Assembly (NCBI GenBank): GCA_003229935.1
Contig: QIGD01000083.1
Location: 1-6,270 of the forward strand
Length of the DNA: 6,270 nucleotides
Source of the DNA: Methanobacteriota archaeon
GTDB taxonomy: Archaea > Hydrothermarchaeota > Hydrothermarchaeia > Hydrothermarchaeales > BMS3B
Direction: 5' to 3'
This document shows, in pieces, positions 1-4,499 of this stretch (positions within the stretch are counted from its first letter, which is position 1; each line of letters starts with the position of its first letter). A program made the translations under genes and the position numbers. Below the pieces are notes generated by a model that was not told the DNA's origin, ran no database searches, and was given only the letters and a program-made list of their open reading frames with translations.

Positions 1-288
1 CTCCCAGTAATATAAAGACTGCTTATTTTAGACAATAAAGGCTAAATTTAGCTTATTTCTTGTAGTATTTTTGATTACGGGACAGCCTCTTAACTCGTGG
101 GAGTATGCCACTTGATGTTGTCACTATTCTTACTGGTGTTCTTCCAAAATCCAAGCACCAATAAATCACAATTCAATTAATGCCAGTAATGGAATCATCA
201 CCAACACAACAAACAAAAAGAAGTAGAATGAATCATTAATAGTGAAATACCTAATGAGAAGGTTCTATTAACTCTTCCCAATCCCCAC
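1..288. other. Non-coding or unrecognised left flank
   Basis: I find no gene here that I can support. Every frame on both strands is broken into short pieces. The most gene-like piece is a minus-strand frame of about 32 codons between roughly 170 and 265 with a hydrophobic run (FFLFVVLVMIPLLALIEL), but it has no ATG or GTG and no ribosome binding site ahead of that run. A perfect 12-bp palindrome, GCTAAATTTAGC, lies at 41-52. The stretch is the 3' flank of the minus-strand gene that ends at 289. It may be a decayed gene or simple spacer. Confidence 0.5.
206..226 (-). terminator. Possible U-rich terminator of the minus-strand gene
   Basis: Read on the minus strand, about 65-80 bases past the stop codon of the large membrane-protein gene, there is a T-rich stretch (CTTCTTTTTGTTTGTTG). 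Archaeal RNA polymerase commonly stops at U-rich stretches without a hairpin, and I see no strong stem here. This is a weak call based on composition and position only. Confidence 0.22.
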
Positions 289-2625
289 TCAGAGTAGTTT
301 ACATTGTCCTTTTTTATAAAGGAATACCCTGAGTCTGTTCTGTTCTATTAATCTATCAATCATTGGTCTCAACTCATTAGATATTTCTTCATAAAAGGGA
401 TAAGATCTTGAAGTTAAAACCAACCAAAAGATAAAATTCTCTGGAAAGGAATTCGCTTTCAGAAGGTGTTTCCTTATTTTTTTTATTATCTTGGTGTCAA
501 ATGAGCCTCTTTTACCTGTTTCACATTCCACCAAATATATAATGTCTCCTTTCTTCCCAATGATATCAGGCACCCTTGCCTTCTTCTTCACAGTTTTTTC
601 CATAACGTAGACTTTACCATGGTCTTTTACCACTTCTCTCTGCACCTCCTCAACCTTCATCTTTGTAGTTATTTTTGCTGATACTCCCTGAACAGTCAAT
701 TTTTCATGAGCAGCTCTACACATAACAAGATGCTCTATACTCTGGTCTTTACACCATTTTTCAGGAGCATAATATCCCTCCTGTTCCTGGAGGTAGCCTG
801 CTCTAATAAATTCAGCCAACAGATTTTTTACTTCTTGTAAAGAGGGAAAGAAAACGACACTCGGCACAAACCTGACCAGAGCCTGTCTGACTTCCTCAAT
901 AGAGAGTGCAACATACTCCATACCAAGCTCTCTGGACAGACCTAACATAGCCTCTTTTAATTCATCAGGAGATATATCTACTGTTTCTCTTTCAAGACCT
1001 TCACCCCTTTGTTCTGAAAAAAGAATCACAATACTGTTATCAGTATCTTTGTCACCTCTCACAGAAAAAAATAGAGCAGTGATTATAACAATACCAATCA
1101 CAATCATGCCTATAGGTATTTTAGTAGTATGTGGGGGTTTGAGTTCGAAGCCATCAACTCTTATTCTATTCACGCCAGTGGGTAACTTCCCCATATATAT
1201 CTTAACTGGTTTTGGTTTGCCTCTGTTAAAAATGTCAATTATCCCTGTATATGGCGCACCATTTTTAAGCAATATATTATTTTTTCCGAAGGAATATAAT
1301 GGTATGTCTACTACCTTTGCTGCTACTGCTGAATGCCCAGAGTAAAGAGCCATAACATATTTTTCCCCTGATGTCAATCTTAAATTTAAAACGGAAGACC
1401 CATTGAAGGGATAAGACGTATTTGTGTTTTTGTTTAAATTGATGACAACCAGAGTGTCTGTCTGTTTATATGCAGCACGCACTGAAACATTCGCTCCAGA
1501 CCGTTTCACTTCCAGAATCCCCTCTTCCACAGGGATAGATAGATTAAATGAGACAGTATTTCTAATTATATTACCCCCCCACCCTGTTGCGACTAATGTA
1601 TAATTCCCTGGTGGGAGCTCCAGAGCAATCTGTCTATGAATGTAATGTTTTTCACTTATCTGTATAATATTATTCTTCAAAATCTGATGGAGAAGCTCTG
1701 TTACTGCGACTTCTGGCGAAGAAAAACTATCCACAGGGAAGGTATATACTATAATCTTTCTGGGAGGGTAGCTTCCTATAGTAGTAGTTACATACTCCCC
1801 TGGTAAGTTATCTTCCAGGTGGGCAAGAACGTTATTTATAGGTTTAGTGGGAGCAGGAGCCCATAAAGACATTACCTGTTTACCACTCGTGGTAATCAAT
1901 TTGGAAGATTTGTATTCTATCCCCTGAATCTTTTCTGCACTAATCCCTCCTTTATTATTTACGAAATATTGATAAGGAGGGGCACTACCAAAAAATATGA
2001 TAGAGGTTGTATTTATATCTGCTTCTGATGGCATGATTCCTCCCAGTACTACTCCTACACTCCCTTTAAGGTTTTTAGAGATATGTACAGTAATCCCTGA
2101 TGCCTGAAGCTGATCTGCAAGGAGGTATTCAACCTTCTTAAGAAATTCAGTGTTCACAAAAATTGATTGCCCAGAGTATATTGACACTACAGGTTTCTTG
2201 TGAAAAAAGAGAATACTTGGTTTCATTCCTGTAGAATCAATCTCGAGTAAAGCTACATCTGGAAAAATTTTTACAACTGTTACATTCAGGTGTGGTTGAA
2301 TTTCTGGTGCTGTTACTGTGACTCTACACTCTCCTTTAGATGTTTCAATCACAAGAGGAATACGTTGTCCAGGTAACCATTTATATGGCATTCGGAAAAT
2401 AGTGTTATATCTACTATTCTCATGATATTTATTACCCCAGATAGTTATTTCATTAATTTTTACACTCTCCTGAGGTGTGATGAGGACATATCTCCCATGA
2501 GAATCATAACTGGCAATTGCAGAGCATTTTATCTCTTTCTTTGACTGTACTATGAGAACCACAACAGCCAGCAGAGAAGCTATAACAAGAATTGTCAATA
2601 TAACTCTTTTTTTTGTTGGTATCAC
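289..2625 (-). CDS. Two-pass membrane protein with large ectodomain and cytoplasmic winged-helix plus PD-(D/E)xK-like domain
   Basis: Predicted 778 aa; I do not recognise it as a named gene. I chose the GTG at 2625 because GGAGGT (2634-2639) lies 8 nt upstream; a GTG ten codons further up lacks such a site. Visible layout: basic start (IPTKKR), membrane helix at about residues 8-27, a long beta-rich region (28-501) containing an LPPGNYTLVATGWGG segment, a second helix (about 504-521), then a charged tail. Seven N-glycosylation sequons fall in 28-501 and none in the tail, which supports an outside middle and an inside tail. In the tail, residues about 575-624 look like a winged helix. Residues 685-705 (VPDIIGKKGDIIYLVECETGK) match the PD...ExE core of restriction-endonuclease-like folds, as in some Replic_Relax/MobC-type proteins. 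Residues about 160-230 could be a Rossmann-like domain (weak). It is divergent from the pilin genes and shares their promoter element. It may be a membrane-tethered nuclease or relaxase, or a surface-sensing regulator. The topology is well supported; the function is inferred. Confidence 0.85.
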   Translation of the reverse strand: MIPTKKRVILTILVIASLLAVVVLIVQSKKEIKCSAIASYDSHGRYVLITPQESVKINEITIWGNKYHENSRYNTIFRMPYKWLPGQRIPLVIETSKGECRVTVTAPEIQPHLNVTVVKIFPDVALLEIDSTGMKPSILFFHKKPVVSIYSGQSIFVNTEFLKKVEYLLADQLQASGITVHISKNLKGSVGVVLGGIMPSEADINTTSIIFFGSAPPYQYFVNNKGGISAEKIQGIEYKSSKLITTSGKQVMSLWAPAPTKPINNVLAHLEDNLPGEYVTTTIGSYPPRKIIVYTFPVDSFSSPEVAVTELLHQILKNNIIQISEKHYIHRQIALELPPGNYTLVATGWGGNIIRNTVSFNLSIPVEEGILEVKRSGANVSVRAAYKQTDTLVVINLNKNTNTSYPFNGSSVLNLRLTSGEKYVMALYSGHSAVAAKVVDIPLYSFGKNNILLKNGAPYTGIIDIFNRGKPKPVKIYMGKLPTGVNRIRVDGFELKPPHTTKIPIGMIVIGIVIITALFFSVRGDKDTDNSIVILFSEQRGEGLERETVDISPDELKEAMLGLSRELGMEYVALSIEEVRQALVRFVPSVVFFPSLQEVKNLLAEFIRAGYLQEQEGYYAPEKWCKDQSIEHLVMCRAAHEKLTVQGVSAKITTKMKVEEVQREVVKDHGKVYVMEKTVKKKARVPDIIGKKGDIIYLVECETGKRGSFDTKIIKKIRKHLLKANSFPENFIFWLVLTSRSYPFYEEISNELRPMIDRLIEQNRLRVFLYKKGQCKLL

Positions 2626-2678
2626 GTCAGATAACCTCCGTGAGTTATCCCACACCTGAAACGATAATTGAGATTCAT
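2622..2678 (-). CDS. Possible 18-codon leader peptide overlapping the start of the large gene
   Basis: An ATG at 2678 is preceded by GAGGT (2685-2689) with a 6-nt gap and opens a frame encoding MNLNYRFRCGITHGGYLT. Its TGA stop (2624-2622) overlaps the GTG start (2625-2623) of the large membrane-protein gene as GTGA. The ribosome binding site of the large gene lies inside this leader. From the TATA box, transcription should begin near 2688-2690, so this would be the first frame met by a ribosome. The arrangement suggests translational coupling or leader control. It could also be chance, since a frame of 18 codons is short. Confidence 0.4.
   Translation of the reverse strand: MNLNYRFRCGITHGGYLT
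2634..2639 (-). promoter_or_regulatory. Ribosome binding site that sets the start at 2625
   Basis: On the minus strand GGAGGT stands 8 nt before the GTG at 2625. It matches the archaeal 16S rRNA tail and favours this GTG over the in-frame GTG at 2655, which has no comparable site. The protein then begins with IPTKKR directly before the first membrane helix. Confidence 0.7.
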
Positions 2679-2710
2679 TTTTCTACCTCAACACCTGAGA
2701 AAAGATAAAG

Positions 2711-2728
2711 TTTATAAAAGAATCAGAA
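2711..2728 (-). promoter_or_regulatory. TATA promoter P1 of the minus-strand gene, copy 1 of the shared 16-bp element
   Basis: Read on the minus strand, TTCTGATTCTTTTATA (2728-2713) is followed by AA. The TATA box is TTTTATAAA, centred near 2715, so the start of transcription is expected near 2688-2690. That leaves a leader of about 10 nt before the ATG at 2678. The same 16 bases occur at 2890-2905 and 3867-3882 on the plus strand. The part upstream of the TATA box (TTCTGATTC) does not look like the usual purine-rich BRE and may bind a specific regulator. Confidence 0.75.
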
Positions 2729-2795
2729 GATTTGATTGGGAGATAGTAGAAAACACAAAAACAAAAGAGAATGTTTTTTTTAGTTTCTTGGTGAA

Positions 2796-2840
2796 TTAAT
2801 AATAAAAATATTAATAATAAAAATATTAATAATAAAAATA
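2796..2840. repeat. Three exact tandem copies of a 15-bp AT-only unit
   Basis: The unit TTAATAATAAAAATA is repeated three times without a mismatch at 2796-2810, 2811-2825 and 2826-2840, and the start of a fourth copy (TTA) follows. The last copy also forms an inverted repeat with the following bases: AATAATA (2828-2834), AAAA, TATTATT (2839-2845). The array sits between the two divergent promoters, 50-85 bp upstream of P2. It may be a regulator or replication-protein binding array, a flexible or melting-prone spacer, or slippage without function. Confidence 0.85.
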
Positions 2841-2889
2841 TTATTTTTCAGTCAGTTGAATCCTTCCTATAAAACACCAGCAACATCTT

Positions 2890-2908
2890 TTCTGATTCTT
2901 TTATATAT
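2890..2908 (+). promoter_or_regulatory. TATA promoter P2 of the first pilin-like gene, copy 2 of the shared element
   Basis: TTCTGATTCTTTTATA at 2890-2905 continues as TATA, giving a TATA box centred near 2904. Transcription should start near 2930. That position is just ahead of the ribosome binding site at 2934, so the GTG at 2946 is the first usable start. This promoter lies inside the longer open frame that begins at TTG 2856, which rules out that earlier start for this transcript. Confidence 0.8.
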
Positions 2909-2933
2909 ACTCCTTATCTACCCTATGGAAAAA

Positions 2934-2941
2934 GGAGGTGA
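2934..2941 (+). promoter_or_regulatory. Strong ribosome binding site of the first pilin-like gene
   Basis: GGAGGTGA is a full match to the archaeal anti-Shine-Dalgarno sequence. GGAGGT ends 6 nt before the GTG at 2946 and decides that start. Confidence 0.85.
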
Positions 2942-2945
2942 AACT

Positions 2946-3170
2946 GTGAGAATTGCGAGAATAATGAAAGAGATAAAAGAGGGTGTAAGAAAGCCGTTGG
3001 AAGACAGGCGTGGTGATGTTCCATTTTGGATCATTGCAGTGATTGCTGCGTTAGTCGTTGCAGCAGCACTAATAAAAGTTGCGATTAATCAGATGAGTGG
3101 CGTGTCTAAGTCTAGTGCAACAGCTACGAGCACTCTGAATAAAGAGTTGGCCAATGCAAGTAACATATAA
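2946..3170 (+). CDS. Small pilin-like membrane protein with class III-type signal
   Basis: Predicted 74 aa from GTG, the start fixed by GGAGGTGA just upstream and by the promoter at 2890-2908. The first 23 residues are highly charged and end in EDRRG. A hydrophobic helix follows (about residues 25-47, DVPFWIIAVIAALVVAAALI) and then a short Ser/Thr/Ala-rich tail with one glycosylation sequon (NAS, residue 70). A basic leader ending in RRG directly before a hydrophobic helix is what archaeal prepilin peptidase recognises, so cleavage after Gly23 would leave a subunit of about 51 aa. It has no Glu at position +5. Promoter strength and ribosome binding site suggest high expression, which fits a major filament subunit. 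It could instead be a small membrane component of a secretion or transfer complex. I know no named homologue. Confidence 0.75.
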   Translation: MRIARIMKEIKEGVRKPLEDRRGDVPFWIIAVIAALVVAAALIKVAINQMSGVSKSSATATSTLNKELANASNI

Positions 3171-3185
3171 AAAAGGAGCACCATT

Positions 3186-3230
3186 TTGAAGGAGGTGAAA
3201 AGGACGATCTTCCCTTTTTTTAAGGGATAA
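3186..3230 (+). CDS. Possible 14-codon leader peptide before the second small membrane-protein gene
   Basis: AAGGAG (3173-3178) stands 7 nt before a TTG at 3186 that opens a frame encoding MKEVKRTIFPFFKG with a TAA stop at 3228-3230. The frame runs through the strong GGAGGTGA at 3191-3198 and through a run of seven T (3215-3221), and it is in the same frame as the 97-aa gene downstream. If translated, it could keep RNA polymerase from terminating at the U-run. A non-ATG start and the short length make this tentative. Confidence 0.22.
   Translation: MKEVKRTIFPFFKG
3191..3208 (+). repeat. Shared leader block, copy A (GGAGGTGAAAAGGACGAT)
   Basis: This 18-base block matches 3931-3948 at 17 of 18 positions (A for G at 3204). 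Each copy begins with a full Shine-Dalgarno sequence, yet neither is followed by a start codon at the usual 5-9 nt distance. Both lie in the leader of a gene of the cluster, which suggests a conserved control element or a copied leader. Confidence 0.6.
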
Positions 3231-3251
3231 GAGTTCTTTGTCAAGAGAACT
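3211..3251 (+). promoter_or_regulatory. Two hairpins between ribosome binding site and start codon
   Basis: TCCCTT (3211-3216) pairs with AAGGGA (3222-3227) around a T5 loop. AGTTCTTT (3232-3239) pairs with AGAGAACT (3244-3251) around GTCA, eight pairs including one G-U. The second stem ends exactly one base before the ATG at 3252. The strong GGAGGTGA is 53 nt upstream of that ATG, so folding may be needed to bring it closer, or the stems may hold translation down. The T7 run at 3215-3221 could also end part of the transcripts from the gene before. Confidence 0.4.
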
Positions 3252-3545
3252 ATGGCAAGTGATACAATAGTAGAGTTCATACGAATCACTGTAATTGCAG
3301 TGCTGGTCATATTTTTTATATCTTTTTCAGTGATAACAATACATAACTACGTCACATCATGGCAGAAAGCCAACCAAATTGAGAAATACAGGGATAGTCT
3401 TGCTGTCAGCCTGCAAAAGTGGAGTTCACAAACAGCACAGGGGGTAATCAACCTTTCCGCAGTATCAGCAAGTACGCTACTATCAGGCACAACGGTGAAA
3501 ATATATTATGAAAATGGAACTCTTGCAAAAACAGTTACAAACTAA
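3252..3545 (+). CDS. Single-pass membrane protein, probable minor pilin-like subunit
   Basis: Predicted 97 aa. A hydrophobic helix occupies residues about 9-31 (FIRITVIAVLVIFFISFSVI), followed by a helical, polar stretch (34-60) and a Ser/Thr-rich end with two glycosylation sequons (NLS at 67, NGT at 88). This N-terminal helix plus small outer domain is the plan of a type IV pilin-like subunit. The leader is odd: MAS has no basic residue, although cleavage after Ser3 would place Glu8 at position +5 (DTIVE). The ATG has no good ribosome binding site close by; the best lies 53 nt upstream beyond two hairpins. The codons just before the ATG would read FVKRT, a better leader, but no standard start codon and a TAA at 3228 stand in the way. 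Probably in one transcript with its neighbours. No named homologue recognised. Confidence 0.7.
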   Translation: MASDTIVEFIRITVIAVLVIFFISFSVITIHNYVTSWQKANQIEKYRDSLAVSLQKWSSQTAQGVINLSAVSASTLLSGTTVKIYYENGTLAKTVTN

Positions 3546-3861
3546 TTCAGCTTTCTTATCAATAGAAACTGTTATCTTCTTAGTTGCCATGGTGATAGTG
3601 GCTGGGTTCGTTTTTTATGTTGGGTGGGGTGGTATTGCTTATTTTACATCAGGCCATCAAGCACAGGAATCTTTTTATACCTGCTATAAGCAGATGAGGG
3701 TGGTATACAATGCAGGTTATGATGTGACCTCTTCTTATTGTGACGCATCAGTTCCTTCAGGGTATAATATAACTGTTATAATGGAATACATTAACAATAC
3801 ATATATTAAATCATTAGCACTCTACAAAGGCCACAAAATAATTTTGAAAGACCCTCTGTGA
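3508..3861 (+). CDS. Type IV pilin-like protein with E+5
   Basis: Predicted 117 aa. It overlaps the end of the preceding gene by 38 nt in another frame, so the two are probably translated together. GGTGA (3494-3498) lies 9 nt before the ATG at 3508; an ATG at 3514 is an alternative. The N-terminus is a textbook prepilin: a short basic leader (MKMELLQKQLQTNSA) then FLSIETVIFLVAMVIVAG, with Phe at +1 and Glu at +5 if cut after Ala15. The outer domain (about 40-117) has two cysteines (59 and 78) that could form a disulfide, and two sequons (NIT at 87, NNT at 96). E+5 is the residue that in known pilins pairs with the free N-terminus of the neighbouring subunit in the filament. Larger than the 74-aa protein, it may be a minor or tip subunit. 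Confident as pilin-like; exact role unknown. Confidence 0.78.
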   Translation: MKMELLQKQLQTNSAFLSIETVIFLVAMVIVAGFVFYVGWGGIAYFTSGHQAQESFYTCYKQMRVVYNAGYDVTSSYCDASVPSGYNITVIMEYINNTYIKSLALYKGHKIILKDPL

Positions 3862-3866
3862 CATTT

Positions 3867-3885
3867 TTCTGATTCTTTTATATAC
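3867..3885 (+). promoter_or_regulatory. TATA promoter P3 of the clamp-like/ATPase unit, copy 3 of the shared element
   Basis: TTCTGATTCTTTTATA at 3867-3882 continues as TAC, with a TATA box centred near 3881. It begins 5 bases after the stop codon of the 117-aa gene. Transcription should start near 3907, which is itself an ATG opening a 19-codon frame (3907-3966). A leaderless peptide is therefore formally possible, but the main product is taken to be the 174-aa protein from 3973. The T-rich stretch ahead of the TATA box could also serve to end the upstream transcript. Confidence 0.78.
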
Positions 3886-3930
3886 TCTCTGCGCTCTCCT
3901 GTCCAGATGAAAAATGAATACAATTCTAAT

Positions 3931-3948
3931 GGAGGTGAAAAGGGCGAT
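3931..3948 (+). repeat. Shared leader block, copy B (GGAGGTGAAAAGGGCGAT)
   Basis: This is the second copy of the block at 3191-3208, 17 of 18 bases identical. Its GGGCGA (3942-3947) can pair with TCGCCT (3959-3964) around an 11-nt loop, with one G-U pair. As in copy A, a stem lies between the strong ribosome binding site and the start of the main gene. Confidence 0.6.
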
Positions 3949-3949
3949 A

Positions 3950-3976
3950 ATGTCATCCTCGCCTGAAGAAATATGA
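3950..3976 (+). CDS. Possible 8-codon leader peptide overlapping the start of the 174-aa gene
   Basis: ATG at 3950 opens a frame encoding MSSSPEEI, with its TGA (3974-3976) overlapping the ATG of the next gene (3973-3975) as ATGA. GGAGGTGA (3931-3938) is 11 nt upstream, a little far but the only strong site in this leader. The 174-aa gene has just a weak GAAGAA before it, so it may depend on ribosomes that finish this peptide and restart. The same start-stop overlap occurs at the large minus-strand gene. Confidence 0.35.
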   Translation: MSSSPEEI

Positions 3977-4497
3977 AATTAAAAAATGTTTTATCTGCTA
4001 TTTTAAAGGCAGACAAGATGCACAAAATAACTATCAGGGGTGTAGATAACGTACAGATTACAACAGGATATGGTGACAGGATACATTTTAATTTTGAGGA
4101 GATGACCATCCCTCTTGAAGAAAGGTATGGGCATATTATCAATGATATTAATCTTGAAAATCCTTTTTTGCAGGACCATGATGTTGATGTAATATCACGT
4201 GCAATTATCAAATCCTCTTATCTAAATCATTCTTTGGATAAGTATGATGGATGGGTAGATGTTAGTATCTCTCCTGAAACTAAAAAAGTAATTGTAGAAA
4301 ACATAGAACTCCCAGTAGAAATGGTAGAAGGGGAATCTATCAAAACTAAAATCAATGTGAACGTAGTTAAGGCAATTTTAACTACAGGAGCAACTGAAAT
4401 CCTTCTTACTATAGGGAAGCAGGAAGAACTTTCATTTTCTTTCATTGCTACAAATTTTGATTCCTGCTCAGTGCAGATTATTATGCTGGAAGAATAA
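3973..4497 (+). CDS. Soluble protein of unknown function, faintly like a DNA sliding-clamp fold
   Basis: Predicted 174 aa, no signal or membrane helix, so cytoplasmic. It is not recognised as a named gene. The order of elements resembles half-domains of PCNA: a starting helix (KLKNVLSAILKA, residues 2-13), strands KITIRG and VQITTGYGDRIHFNFEE (about 18-43), and near the end INVNVVKAILTTGATEILL then ELSFSFIATN and SVQIIMLEE, echoing the PCNA pattern of helix, strand, PLxLxF strand and a last strand before the C-terminus. It is much shorter than PCNA (about 250 aa) and lacks the usual final YYLAPR-like segment, so this is a weak likeness. The start is chosen for the ATGA overlap with the short frame upstream. 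It ends 2 nt before the ATPase gene and should share its transcript from P3, so it may be an ATPase partner or a DNA-handling factor of the same system. Confidence 0.7.
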   Translation: MKLKNVLSAILKADKMHKITIRGVDNVQITTGYGDRIHFNFEEMTIPLEERYGHIINDINLENPFLQDHDVDVISRAIIKSSYLNHSLDKYDGWVDVSISPETKKVIVENIELPVEMVEGESIKTKINVNVVKAILTTGATEILLTIGKQEELSFSFIATNFDSCSVQIIMLEE

Positions 4498-4499
4498 TT

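Noticed and set aside
1..60. Possible CRISPR-like or attachment repeats around GCTTATTT (21-28, 51-58) and the palindrome at 41-52
   Set aside because: There are only two short copies and no regular spacing. Such short AT-rich matches are expected by chance.
85..174. Short plus-strand frame with ATG at 105 (MPLDVVTILTGVLPKSKHQ)
   Set aside because: It has 19 codons, no ribosome binding site and no promoter, and nothing recognisable in the peptide.
1049..1345. 98-codon plus-strand frame inside the large minus-strand gene
   Set aside because: It lies opposite a coding region with a clear domain layout. Its sequence looks like the reverse reading of that gene, and there is no promoter or ribosome binding site.
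2626..2655. Start of the large minus-strand gene at GTG 2655
   Set aside because: There is no ribosome binding site before it, whereas GGAGGT is well placed before GTG 2625. The extra ten residues add nothing recognisable.
2866..2876. Alternative TATA box (TATAAAA at 2868-2874)
   Set aside because: It lacks the shared upstream element, and the predicted transcript start near 2896 would fall inside the much stronger promoter P2.
2856..2945. Upstream extension of the 74-aa gene to a TTG at 2856 (104 aa)
   Set aside because: The extension contains the TATA promoter at 2890-2908, and the expected transcript starts near 2930. A strong ribosome binding site serves the GTG at 2946. TTG 2856 has no such site.
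3089..3310. 73-codon minus-strand frame over the ends of two small genes
   Set aside because: It is antisense to two better supported genes and their spacer, with no start signals of its own.
3822..4211. 129-codon minus-strand frame
   Set aside because: It runs antisense across promoter P3 and the start of the 174-aa gene. Its composition looks like a shadow frame.
4227..4445. 72-codon minus-strand frame
   Set aside because: It is wholly antisense to the 174-aa gene with no start signals.
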